This document shows positions 17,097 through 24,720 of a stretch of DNA of 64,000 bases, piece after piece. The position numbers and the translations under genes are program-made. This DNA comes from Streptomyces sp. NBC_01497 (GTDB lineage Bacteria; Actinomycetota; Actinomycetes; Streptomycetales; Streptomycetaceae): assembly GCF_036250695.1 (NCBI RefSeq), contig NZ_CP109427.1, positions 7,688,001 through 7,752,000 on the forward strand. The letters run 5' to 3'. The notes beneath the pieces are model-generated. The model was not told the DNA's origin and made no database searches. It saw only the letters and a program-made list of their open reading frames with translations. Within the stretch, counting starts at the first letter, position 1. Each line of letters starts with the position of its first letter.

Positions 17097-17397
17097 AGCG
17101 AGGGCGCCGCGCGTCCCGCGCGAGGCGTTCACACACCGGCCAGGGCGACAGCACCTACCGCGGCGAACGTCGGCACCGACCACGCGACGGACCGTCCCCT
17201 GCGCCGGCGCACGCCACCCGGCCAGGACACCGCCCCTGAGCGGCCGTTCGCGGGGCCGGGTCCCGCGGTGGAGTGGACGGGTGTCATGACTTCACCCCAC
17301 GACTTCCGGACCCGGCCCTCGACGGGCGGCAGACCCTCTCGGCGGATGTCGGAGGTCTGTCGGTGTGCTGTCGGCCGGGCCGCGCATCCTGAGCCGC

Positions 17398-18222
17398 ATG
17401 ACCGAACTTCTCGCGACACAAGACGACGGCACGTCCGTAACGGCTCTCGACGAAGGCAGCGGCCCGGCGCTGCTGTGTGTTCACCCCGGCAGCAACGACG
17501 AGACGTCCTGGGACGCCGTGGCCCCCTTGCTGACCGGCGCCTTCCGGGTCGTCAGGATCCGGCGCCGGATCTACGCCCCGGGCGCGGCCATCGCACCCTC
17601 CCACTCGATGGCGGACGAGGCGGCCGACATCCTGGCCGTCGCCCGGCTGCTGGACGGGCCGGTGTTCCTCGTCGGCCACTCCTCGGGCGCGGTCGCCGCC
17701 CTGGAAGCCGCACTCCTGTCCCCTTCCGCGTTCGCCGGCCTGTTCCTCTACGAACCGCCGATCCCCACCAGGACACTCCTGGCCGGGGAAGCGGGAGCGC
17801 GGGCCCGTGCGGCGCTCGACGCCGGCGACCCGGCGGAGGCGATGCGGATCCATATGCGCGACATCGTCGGCATGCCGGCACCCGAGGTCGACGCCATGTT
17901 CGACAACGCCTGGGTACGGGCCGCGTTCGCCGTCCGCGCGCCGGCGCAGATGGCCGACAACACGGCGATCGACGCGCTCGGTGTGGGCATCGACCGCTTC
18001 CGGACGCTCACTTTGCCCACGACGCTTCTCGAAGGGGACCTCAGCCCCGCACACCTGCGTGAGCGGGTCGCGGATCTCGCGGCCACCCTGCCGCGGACGC
18101 GGATCGTTCAACTCGCCGGCCAGGGACACATCGCGCAGCTCACCGCCCCCGATGTCCTCGCCGACGCCATCCGCGAGGCGGCGGTGCGCACACTGGGCCG
18201 GCCTGAGCGGCAGGTCTCCTGA
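17398..18222 (+). CDS. Alpha/beta-fold hydrolase
   Basis: A 274-residue alpha/beta hydrolase. The nucleophile elbow is VGHSSGAVAAL (Ser in GHSSG), an oxyanion-type motif LLCVHPGSND lies near residue 30, and a late His appears in GQGHIAQL. The acid residue is probably in EGDLSP. Substrate unknown; such proteins are esterases, epoxide hydrolases or C-C hydrolases. I chose ATG 17398, which gives a typical family N-terminus; the frame extends 11 codons upstream. It is convergent with the aminotransferase gene downstream across a hairpin terminator. Confidence 0.88.
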   Translation: MTELLATQDDGTSVTALDEGSGPALLCVHPGSNDETSWDAVAPLLTGAFRVVRIRRRIYAPGAAIAPSHSMADEAADILAVARLLDGPVFLVGHSSGAVAALEAALLSPSAFAGLFLYEPPIPTRTLLAGEAGARARAALDAGDPAEAMRIHMRDIVGMPAPEVDAMFDNAWVRAAFAVRAPAQMADNTAIDALGVGIDRFRTLTLPTTLLEGDLSPAHLRERVADLAATLPRTRIVQLAGQGHIAQLTAPDVLADAIREAAVRTLGRPERQVS

Positions 18223-18299
18223 GGGGTCCGGTTCGCCCGGTGGGTGCGGCCGAAGGTGCCGGAGCGGGCAAGGGGCCGCCGGCGGGGCGCCCGCCGTAT

Positions 18300-18352
18300 C
18301 CCGGGAGCGCGGTGAGCGGCCCCGGCGGGGCGGGCGGGGCCGCGCTCCCGGG
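18300..18352. terminator. Terminator-like hairpin between convergent genes
   Basis: A 13-bp perfect inverted repeat, CCCGGGAGCGCGG at 18300-18312 and its complement at 18340-18352, with a 27-nt GC-rich loop. It lies between the convergent hydrolase and aminotransferase genes. Confidence 0.6.
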
Positions 18353-18440
18353 TGGCCCAACGCCCCTCTCGGCCCCGGGCGCCGGCGTCTCGCCCCGCGC
18401 GGCGGCCGCCCGCCGGCCGCCTCTCGGCCCTGCAGGCGCA

Positions 18441-19652
18441 TCACGCGCCGGTGAACCGGGCCAGTCCTTCGATGAGCCGGTCCACGTCGCTCGCGTCGTT
18501 GTAGGGGGCGAGGCCGATCCGCAGGCCGCCCGCGTCGCCGAGTCCGATCCTGCGGGACGCCTCCAGCGCGTAGAAGGAGGCGGCCGGGGCCGCGATGTCG
18601 CGTTCGGCGAGGAACCGGTAGGCGTCCGCGGCGTCCCGGCCCTCGAAGGTCATCAGCAGCGTCGGCGTACGGTCCTTGGCACGCGAGTGCACCGTCAGGC
18701 CGGGGATCCCCGCGAGCCCGGACTCGATCCGCCCGCGCAGCACGTCCTCGTGGCCCTCCAGCGCTGCGAACGAGCGGACGAGCCGCTCCCGACGGGTCCC
18801 GGTCCCGGCGTCGTCGCCTGCGAGCCCGGCGAGGAAGTCCACCGCGGCCTCGGCTCCGGCGAGGAGTTCGTAGGGCAGCGTGCCGAGTTCGAACCGCTCG
18901 GGCACCGCGTTCGAGGAGGGCAGCAGCTTGTCCGGCCGCAGTTCCGCCAGCAGTTCGGGGCTGCCCGCGAGCACGCCCAGGTGCGGACCGAGGAACTTGT
19001 ACGCGGAACAGACGTACGTGTCGGCGCCGAGCGGCCCGAGGTCGACGCACGCGTGCGCGGTGTGGTGCACGCCGTCCACGTGCAGCAGGGCCCCGGCCGC
19101 GTGGACCAGCTCCGCGATCCTCGCCACCGGCGGGCGTGTGCCGATCAGGTTGGACGCGGCGGTGACGGCCACCAGACGGGTCCGCTCCGTGAGGACGGCC
19201 GCGATGTCGGAGGGCGCCAGTTCACCGGTCTCCGGGTCGAAGTCCGCCCACCGCACGACGGCGCCCACGGCCTCCGCCGCCTGCGTCCAGGGCCGGATGT
19301 TCGCGTCGTGGTCCAGCCGGGTGACGACCACCTCGTCGCCCGGCGCCCAGGTCCTGGCGAGCGTGCGGGCCAGGTCGTACGTCAGCTGGGTGGCGCTGCG
19401 CCCGAACACGATGCCGCCGGGTGCCGCGCCCAGCAGGTCCCCGAGCGCCGTGCGGGCGCCGATGACGATCCGGTCGGAGTTGAGCTCGCCGGCCGTCAGC
19501 CGCCCCCTGTTGGACAGCGGGGCGGCCATGGCGGCGGCGACGGCGTCGATGACGGACCGGGGGGTCTGGGTCCCGCCGGGCCCGTCGAAGAAGGCGACCC
19601 CGCTGTCGAGGGCGGGGAACCGGGCGCGTATCGAGGCGATGTCATAGGTCAC
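18441..19652 (-). CDS. Class V aminotransferase, cysteine desulfurase-like
   Basis: A 403-residue PLP enzyme of the NifS/SufS fold. The PLP-binding lysine lies in CSAYKFLGPHLG, with the upstream His/Asp cofactor contacts LLHVDGVHHTAHA. The family usually removes sulfur from cysteine or acts as an isopenicillin-N-epimerase-like lyase. A clear desulfurase active-site Cys loop is not evident, so desulfurase activity is uncertain. I chose GTG 19652 to start at TYDIASIRARFP, typical of the family; an in-frame GTG 27 nt upstream is possible. Same strand as alkB, with 110 bp between them. Confidence 0.88.
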   Translation of the reverse strand: MTYDIASIRARFPALDSGVAFFDGPGGTQTPRSVIDAVAAAMAAPLSNRGRLTAGELNSDRIVIGARTALGDLLGAAPGGIVFGRSATQLTYDLARTLARTWAPGDEVVVTRLDHDANIRPWTQAAEAVGAVVRWADFDPETGELAPSDIAAVLTERTRLVAVTAASNLIGTRPPVARIAELVHAAGALLHVDGVHHTAHACVDLGPLGADTYVCSAYKFLGPHLGVLAGSPELLAELRPDKLLPSSNAVPERFELGTLPYELLAGAEAAVDFLAGLAGDDAGTGTRRERLVRSFAALEGHEDVLRGRIESGLAGIPGLTVHSRAKDRTPTLLMTFEGRDAADAYRFLAERDIAAPAASFYALEASRRIGLGDAGGLRIGLAPYNDASDVDRLIEGLARFTGA

Positions 19653-19762
19653 GGGCCCACCGTAGATCGGGAGGCGCACGGCGCGCCCGCGGGTCCGCCT
19701 CCCAAAGCGTCACCCGCCCCGCGCCGGGGAATCGCCGCCGTGCCCGCGGCGCGGCCGAACGC

Positions 19763-20389
19763 TCAGCGCACGTCGCGGGGGCGGAACTGGATGCTGATGC
19801 GCGGACCCACCGGACGGGCGGTCTTGAGGATGGCGTGCTCCCAGGTGCGCTGGCACGAGCCGCCCATCACCACCAGGTCCCCGTGGCCCAGGGGTACACG
19901 CCGCGCCGCGCCGCCGCCCCGGGGCCGCAGCGCGAGGTCGCGCGGTTCGCCCACCGACAGGATGGCCACCATGGTGTCCTCGCGTGAGCCGCGGCCGATG
20001 CGGTCGCCGTGCCAGGCGACGCTGTCGCGGCCGTCCCGGTAGAAGCAGAGACCGGCCGTCCGGAAGGGTTCACCGAGCTCGTCGCCGTAGTGCGTGCTCA
20101 GCGCGGACCTGGCGTCGTCCAGTACGGGGTCGGGCAGCTCGTCCTGCGCCCGGTAGAAGCAGAGGAGCCGCGGCACCGCCACCTCCCGCTCGTACATCCG
20201 GCGCCGCTCGGCCTGCCACGGCACCTCGACTGCCAGCGTCTCGAACAGCGTGTCGGCGCCGGTCAGCCAGCCGGGCAGCAGATCGATCCACGCCCCGTCG
20301 CCGAGGACCGTGCGCCGGGTCGCGCCGAGCGGCCCGAGCCGGGGCGTCGGTGCCTGGTCGAACAGCGAGCCTTGGAGTGATACGGACAT
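19763..20389 (-). CDS. alkB: AlkB-type 2-oxoglutarate/Fe(II) dioxygenase
   Basis: A 208-residue DNA/RNA repair dioxygenase that oxidatively removes alkyl groups from bases. Iron ligands are the HxD of AWHGDRIG and the His of TWEHAIL. The 2-oxoglutarate-binding arginines are in RISIQFRPR at the C-terminus. The substrate lid region CFYRDGRDSVAW is typical of AlkB homologues. It starts with ATG at 20389, and a LexA-box-like palindrome lies about 40 bp upstream. It may share a transcript with the downstream aminotransferase gene. Confidence 0.92.
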   Translation of the reverse strand: MSVSLQGSLFDQAPTPRLGPLGATRRTVLGDGAWIDLLPGWLTGADTLFETLAVEVPWQAERRRMYEREVAVPRLLCFYRAQDELPDPVLDDARSALSTHYGDELGEPFRTAGLCFYRDGRDSVAWHGDRIGRGSREDTMVAILSVGEPRDLALRPRGGGAARRVPLGHGDLVVMGGSCQRTWEHAILKTARPVGPRISIQFRPRDVR

Positions 20390-20881
20390 ACCGGCCAGCG
20401 TAGCGCGTCACCCGAACAGGTGTCCTATCGAATATATGTACGATTCATCACGTGGGGGTGGAGCACACGACGGCGGGCCGGACCGGTGGGCCGGAGGCGT
20501 CAATCCTTCGCGAGGGCGACCAGGCTGTTTCGTTCGGGCCAACCGGTCGTGGGCGCGCGGGTGCCGTCGACCGACGCTCAGCGGGCATCGGCCGGGCCGT
20601 GTCAGGCATCGAGACGTGTCGGCGACACCGGAGGGAGCGGGGACCCGACGGAGCGGACCGTCGTGGCGCCCGGCCGGCCGCGGGAGCGGGTGGCGCCCGG
20701 CCGTCGTGCGCGGATGCGGACCCGGGCCGTTCCGTCCTCGGCCGGCCCGTCGGCTGCTGCCCCGGGCCGAGCTGATCGGGTGACCCTCCGGCGCGCATGC
20801 CTCCCGTGCCGTTGCCCGAACGGGATGATCGCCGATGGCTGGACCGCTGCCCTCCGCGTGCCGGGCAGCCGGGAGGCAGCC
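20390..20881. other. Divergent intergenic region alkB / hypX
   Basis: About 490 bp with an AT-rich island around 20425-20450, unusual in this GC-rich DNA and likely the alkB promoter area. It includes the LexA-box-like element at 20428-20443. The rest has no supportable gene. A GGGAGG ribosome site precedes the hypX GTG. Confidence 0.5.
20428..20443. promoter_or_regulatory. Degenerate LexA (SOS) box candidate
   Basis: TCGAATATATGTACGA matches the actinobacterial SOS consensus TCGAAC-N4-GTTCGA at 10 of 12 defined positions and lies 39-54 nt upstream of the alkB start. A link to a DNA-repair gene makes it plausible, but the two mismatches fall in the core half-sites, so it may be only an AT-rich promoter element. 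Confidence 0.35.
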
Positions 20882-22609
20882 GTGAGAATCCTGCTCGTCG
20901 TCAGCGCGTTCAACAGCCTGACCCAACGCGTGCTCGTCGAACTGCGGGACTGCGGGCATCAGTTGGCCGTGCAGATCGCTTTCGACGACGACGCGCTGAG
21001 GAAGGCCGTCCAGCGGCACAGACCGGAGCTGATCCTGGCGCCGATGCTGAAGAGCGCGATCCCCCACGACGTGTGGTCCGCGTACCGCTGCCTGATCGTG
21101 CACCCCGGGCCGGTCGGCGACCGCGGCCCCTCCTCCCTGGACTGGGCGCTGCAGGAGGGCACCCGGCAGTGGGGCGTGACGGTCCTGGAGGCGGGCGAGG
21201 TGATGGACGGCGGCGACGTCTGGGCCACCGTGCCCTTCTCCCTGACCGAGAAGGTCGCCAAGAGCGATCTCTACCGGGGCGAGGTCGCCGACGCCGCGAT
21301 GGAGGCGGTCCAGCTCGCGGTCGAGCGCGTCGGCTCGGGTACGTACGTACCGACGTGCCAGTCGCGGATGGCGGCGCCGGGACGCACCCGGCCCTACTTC
21401 GATCAGAGGCGCAGACGGATCGACTGGCGGGCGGACAGTACGGCCACGGTGCTCCGGGCGCTGCGGGCCGCTGACTCCCAGCCGGGGGTCCTGGACGAAC
21501 TGTGCGGCGCCGAGTGGTTCCTGCACGGCGGCCACCCCGAGGAACGGCTGCGGGGGCGCCCCGGCGAACTGCTGGCCACCCGGGCCGGCGCCGTCTGCCG
21601 CGCCACGGTCGACGGCGCGGTGTGGATCCCCGAACTGCGGGCCCGCAGGCGACCGGGCGGCCCGCCCCGCGTCAAGCTTCCGGCGGTGCTCGCCCTCGGC
21701 GCCTCGCTGCCGGATCTGGCGGTGGCCGAGGAGCCGGCGGAGGACGGCGAGACGTGGAAGGACATCCGCTACCGGGAGGACGGCCCGGTCGGCATGCTGG
21801 GCTTCTCCTTTCCCGGCGGGGCGATGAGCACCGGCCACTGCCGGCGGCTTCTCGCCGCGTACCGTCACGCCTGCGCACGGCCGACCTCGGTCCTGGTGCT
21901 CGGAGGCGGCCGGGACTTCTTCTCGAACGGGATCCACTTGGGCGTGATCGAGGCCGCCGACGACCCGGTCGCGGAGTCCTTCGCGAACATCCACGCGATG
22001 GACGACCTGGTCGAGGCGGTGCTGAGCACCACCGACCGGATCACCGTCGCGGCGCTGGGAGGCAACGCCGGAGCGGGCGGCGCGATGCTGGCGCTGGCGG
22101 CGGACGAGGTGTGGTGCCGCTCCGGCGTCGTCCTGAACCCCCACTACCGGCTGATGGGCCTGTACGGCTCCGAGTACTGGACGTACACCCTGCCGCGCCG
22201 GGTGGGCCCCGATGCCGCCCGGCGCCTGACCGGGGAAGCCCTGCCGGTGAGCACAGCCGCGGCCGAACGCCTGGGCCTCGTCGACCGGATCATCCACTGC
22301 GGGCCCTCGGACTTCACCGAGCGGGCGACGGCGCTCGCTGTGCGCACCGCCGCACAGCCGTCCACGCAACAGCGGATCGCCGAGAAGAAGGGACGGTTCG
22401 CGGACGAACAGTCCGTCAAACCGCTGGATGTGTACCGGCAGGAGGAGATCGCCCGGATGAGTGCCACCTTCCTCGACCCCCGGGCGCCCTACCACGCCCT
22501 GCGCCGCGCGTTCGTGCACAAGGAGCGCCCGACGGCCGACCCGGAGCAACTCCGTGCGCTGAACAGCGGCAGGACGGCCGGTCAGGCGGGCGGGCGGCCG
22601 TCCCGCTGA
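20882..22609 (+). CDS. hypX: Hydrogenase maturation protein HypX/HoxX
   Basis: A 575-residue two-domain protein. The N-terminal half is a formyltransferase-like domain with the family signature HPGPVGDRGPSSLDWAL (residues 74-90). The C-terminal half is an enoyl-CoA hydratase-like domain with GGNAGAGGAMLALAADEV and the HypX-specific HYRLMGLYGSEYWTYTLP. HypX makes CO from formyl-tetrahydrofolate through formyl-CoA for the Fe(CO)(CN)2 centre of NiFe hydrogenases under aerobic conditions. No hydrogenase structural or hyp genes lie in the window, so its partner is unlinked or absent. The GTG at 20882 follows GGGAGG by about 7 nt, and the length matches the family. Confidence 0.9.
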   Translation: MRILLVVSAFNSLTQRVLVELRDCGHQLAVQIAFDDDALRKAVQRHRPELILAPMLKSAIPHDVWSAYRCLIVHPGPVGDRGPSSLDWALQEGTRQWGVTVLEAGEVMDGGDVWATVPFSLTEKVAKSDLYRGEVADAAMEAVQLAVERVGSGTYVPTCQSRMAAPGRTRPYFDQRRRRIDWRADSTATVLRALRAADSQPGVLDELCGAEWFLHGGHPEERLRGRPGELLATRAGAVCRATVDGAVWIPELRARRRPGGPPRVKLPAVLALGASLPDLAVAEEPAEDGETWKDIRYREDGPVGMLGFSFPGGAMSTGHCRRLLAAYRHACARPTSVLVLGGGRDFFSNGIHLGVIEAADDPVAESFANIHAMDDLVEAVLSTTDRITVAALGGNAGAGGAMLALAADEVWCRSGVVLNPHYRLMGLYGSEYWTYTLPRRVGPDAARRLTGEALPVSTAAAERLGLVDRIIHCGPSDFTERATALAVRTAAQPSTQQRIAEKKGRFADEQSVKPLDVYRQEEIARMSATFLDPRAPYHALRRAFVHKERPTADPEQLRALNSGRTAGQAGGRPSR

Positions 22610-22974
22610 CCCCTTCTCGATCCACGGTGCCGTGGCCGGTCCGCCGTGATGGCGGAGCACGAGCTGTGCGTCGGCCTGCCTCATCGTCCGCGAGCGCCGC
22701 GGTCAACGGGACCGGGCCCGGCGCCGCACCGCCCGCGGCTCGCGTCATGGCGCCGACACCGCCGATGCCGCCCTGTCCGGAGCGGCATCGCGAACCGGTG
22801 CCACCGGCTTCTCGTGGCGGTGGCGCCCCTGTCCGGCGGATGGCGTGGTCGTGCGGCTCGCCGGCCGGGGCCCCGTCGGCGGGCCCGGCCGCGCGCTGGT
22901 GCCCACCACCCCACGAACGTGTGCCCGCACGATCGTGGAGAGCACCGACACCGTCCGGCTCGGATCCCTCCGGG
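22610..22974. other. Intergenic region, nothing recognised
   Basis: 365 bp between the convergent hypX and lipoprotein genes. Only Arg/Pro-rich spurious frames are present. I see no convincing hairpin or promoter. Confidence 0.5.
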
Positions 22975-23784
22975 CTAAGCCCCCTCGGACGCCGTCACGT
23001 CGCCGTTGACCGTCCGCAGCGTCAGCGTCTCGGGGCCGCCCTGCCGGGTCGGTACATCGATACGGCTCTGCCCGTTGCGCGATGTGGCGCGCACCGCGTA
23101 GGAGGGCGCCCCGCGCGGCACGGTCAGGGCGACGGACCCGTTGGTGGTCACGGCGTTCACCGAGCCGGGCGCGTGCACACAGCCGAGGACCACGTCCCCG
23201 TTCACGGTCGACGCCGCGAGGCTCGCCGCAGCCAGCCCCGTGGTGCGCACGGAGCCGTTGCGGGTGGCCAGCGCGATGGAGGCGCGGGAGCTCCCGGCGC
23301 CGGTGCTCGTGACGTCACCGTTGACCGTCGAGAGGTTCAGACTCCCCTTCAGCCCGGCCACGTCGATGCCCGCGTTGTGCGCCGACACCGTCACCGGCGT
23401 CGTGGCGGGCACCTCGACGGTCGGCATCCGCGCGCAGGACCCGCTGCCCGGGCAGACCAGATCGAGCACCCGGACGCCGTCGTGGTGCGACCAGTGGCCC
23501 CGGGCCGCGCCGTGCACACGTGCCCGGCCGTCGTCGGCGGGCCGCAGCCGTACGCCGTTCTCGGTCGTGATGACGAGCCGGTCCTTCGGTCCGAGCGGCA
23601 TCGAGGACGGGGAGGCGCCGGCCGCCGGGGAGGCGTCCCGGGCACCGCTCGCTGCCGTGCGGCCCGGGGCGGGCCACGCGCCACCCCCGGCGGGGCCGCC
23701 GCCGCTGTCGCAACCCGTCACCGTCACCGCGAGCGCCGCGCAGAGCGCGCCGAGCGCCACACCCGTTCCGTAGAGCCTTCGCAT
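22975..23784 (-). CDS. DUF4097-type adhesin-like lipoprotein
   Basis: A 269-residue predicted lipoprotein. A lipobox VTGC with Cys25 follows a hydrophobic signal. A Pro/Ser/Ala-rich linker to about residue 65 leads to a right-handed beta-solenoid-like region. There the motif TVNGDV or a variant (NLSTVNGDV, ATRNGSVRT, ASTVNGDVV, VTTNGSVAL, TSRNGQSRI, RTVNGDVTA) recurs about every 20-25 residues, characteristic of the DUF4097/toastrack family. The function is unknown; related proteins sit at the cell surface near sensor systems. The ATG at 23784 has GGAG upstream. It is transcribed divergently from the HAD/GH65 pair. Confidence 0.85.
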   Translation of the reverse strand: MRRLYGTGVALGALCAALAVTVTGCDSGGGPAGGGAWPAPGRTAASGARDASPAAGASPSSMPLGPKDRLVITTENGVRLRPADDGRARVHGAARGHWSHHDGVRVLDLVCPGSGSCARMPTVEVPATTPVTVSAHNAGIDVAGLKGSLNLSTVNGDVTSTGAGSSRASIALATRNGSVRTTGLAAASLAASTVNGDVVLGCVHAPGSVNAVTTNGSVALTVPRGAPSYAVRATSRNGQSRIDVPTRQGGPETLTLRTVNGDVTASEGA

Positions 23785-23982
23785 GCGCTCCGTCTGCCCC
23801 CGTTCACCGCCCTCAGCGCACCACGGGGCCCCTGGCCGCCGGCCGCGTTCCCCTCCGGCCGGCACCCCGCCGTCGTGGCGCCCGTCACAGGCACCACGCC
23901 GACCAGCGGCTGCGTGAGTGGGACTCACCTCATCTGCGCGTCTTCGGGAGGGGATCCCTCCTGGCGGGGGAAGGTGGGTGCC

Positions 23983-24720
23983 ATGAAGAAACTCGGTCTG
24001 CCGGAACACATCCGGGCGTGTCTGTTCGACCTGGACGGCGTCATCACCAAGACCGCCGTCGTGCATGCCGCGGCCTGGAAGGAGATGTTCGACGAATTCC
24101 TCCGACGACGTGACGGCGACGGCTTCCGCCCGTTCACCCCGGACGACTACGACCGGTACGTCGACGGCCTGCCGCGCGCCGACGGCGTCCGCTCCTTCCT
24201 CGCCTCCCGCGACATCGAACTGCCGGAGGGCAAGGACAGCGACCCGGAGGACAAGGACACCGTCCACGGACTCGGCAACCGCAAGAACACCCTCGTCCTT
24301 GAGAAGATCCGCACCGACGGCGTCGAACCGTACGAGGGCACCCTGCGCTACGTCCGGGCCGCCCGCGAGCTCGGCCTGCGCACCGCAGTGGTCTCGTCCA
24401 GCGCCAACTGCCGGGACATCCTGCGGTCGGTGAACGCGGAAGACCTCTTCGAGGTCCGGATCGACGGTGTCGTGGCCGCCGAGCGGCGCCTGCCCGGCAA
24501 GCCGCGGCCGGACACCTTCCTCGCCGCCGCGCACGACCTCGACGTCGCGCCCGGGGACTGCGCCGTCTACGAGGACGCGCTCGCCGGCATGGACGCGGGC
24601 AAGTCGGGGCACTTCGGCTACGTCGTCGGGGTCGACCGGGTGGGCCAGTCCGACGCGCTGCGCGAACACGGCGCCGACATCGTGGTGAAGGACCTCGCGG
24701 AACTGGGGGCGGACGCGTGA
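23983..24720 (+). CDS. HAD-family beta-phosphoglucomutase-like protein
   Basis: A 245-residue haloacid-dehalogenase protein. Motif I is LFDLDGVIT (nucleophile Asp and DxD acid), motif II VVSSSANC, motif III Lys in LPGKPRPDTF, and motif IV YEDALAGMDAG. The DGVIT form and the cap domain match beta-phosphoglucomutases. The next gene, GH65, starts by GTGA overlap at 24717, so the two are translationally coupled. A phosphorylase releasing beta-glucose-1-phosphate plus a mutase converting it to glucose-6-phosphate is the simplest reading. ATG 23983 follows GGGGGAAGG. Confidence 0.92.
   Translation: MKKLGLPEHIRACLFDLDGVITKTAVVHAAAWKEMFDEFLRRRDGDGFRPFTPDDYDRYVDGLPRADGVRSFLASRDIELPEGKDSDPEDKDTVHGLGNRKNTLVLEKIRTDGVEPYEGTLRYVRAARELGLRTAVVSSSANCRDILRSVNAEDLFEVRIDGVVAAERRLPGKPRPDTFLAAAHDLDVAPGDCAVYEDALAGMDAGKSGHFGYVVGVDRVGQSDALREHGADIVVKDLAELGADA

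Larger units (their letters stand above)
16584..17397. other. 814-bp regulatory/intergenic region upstream of glcD
   Basis: Divergent spacer between the glc operon and an alpha/beta hydrolase. It carries the inferred glc promoter (16818-16846), two direct repeats over it (16783-16816) and a four-copy 33-bp tandem repeat (16966-17096). An open frame across the region is kept open only by GC bias and encodes the tandem repeat as Arg/Gly-rich sequence, so I do not call it a gene. The distance implies a glcD 5' UTR of about 230 nt. Confidence 0.55.

Noticed and set aside
16702..17289. Possible repeat protein encoded by the 33-bp tandem repeat
   Set aside because: The unit is a multiple of three so any frame stays open. 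There is no ribosome site and no homologous look, and the fourth copy has a frameshifting deletion.
14817..18062. Open frame of 1081 codons on the plus strand
   Set aside because: Runs antisense to glcE and glcD, through the 33-bp repeat and into the hydrolase gene in the wrong frame. Composition artefact of high GC.
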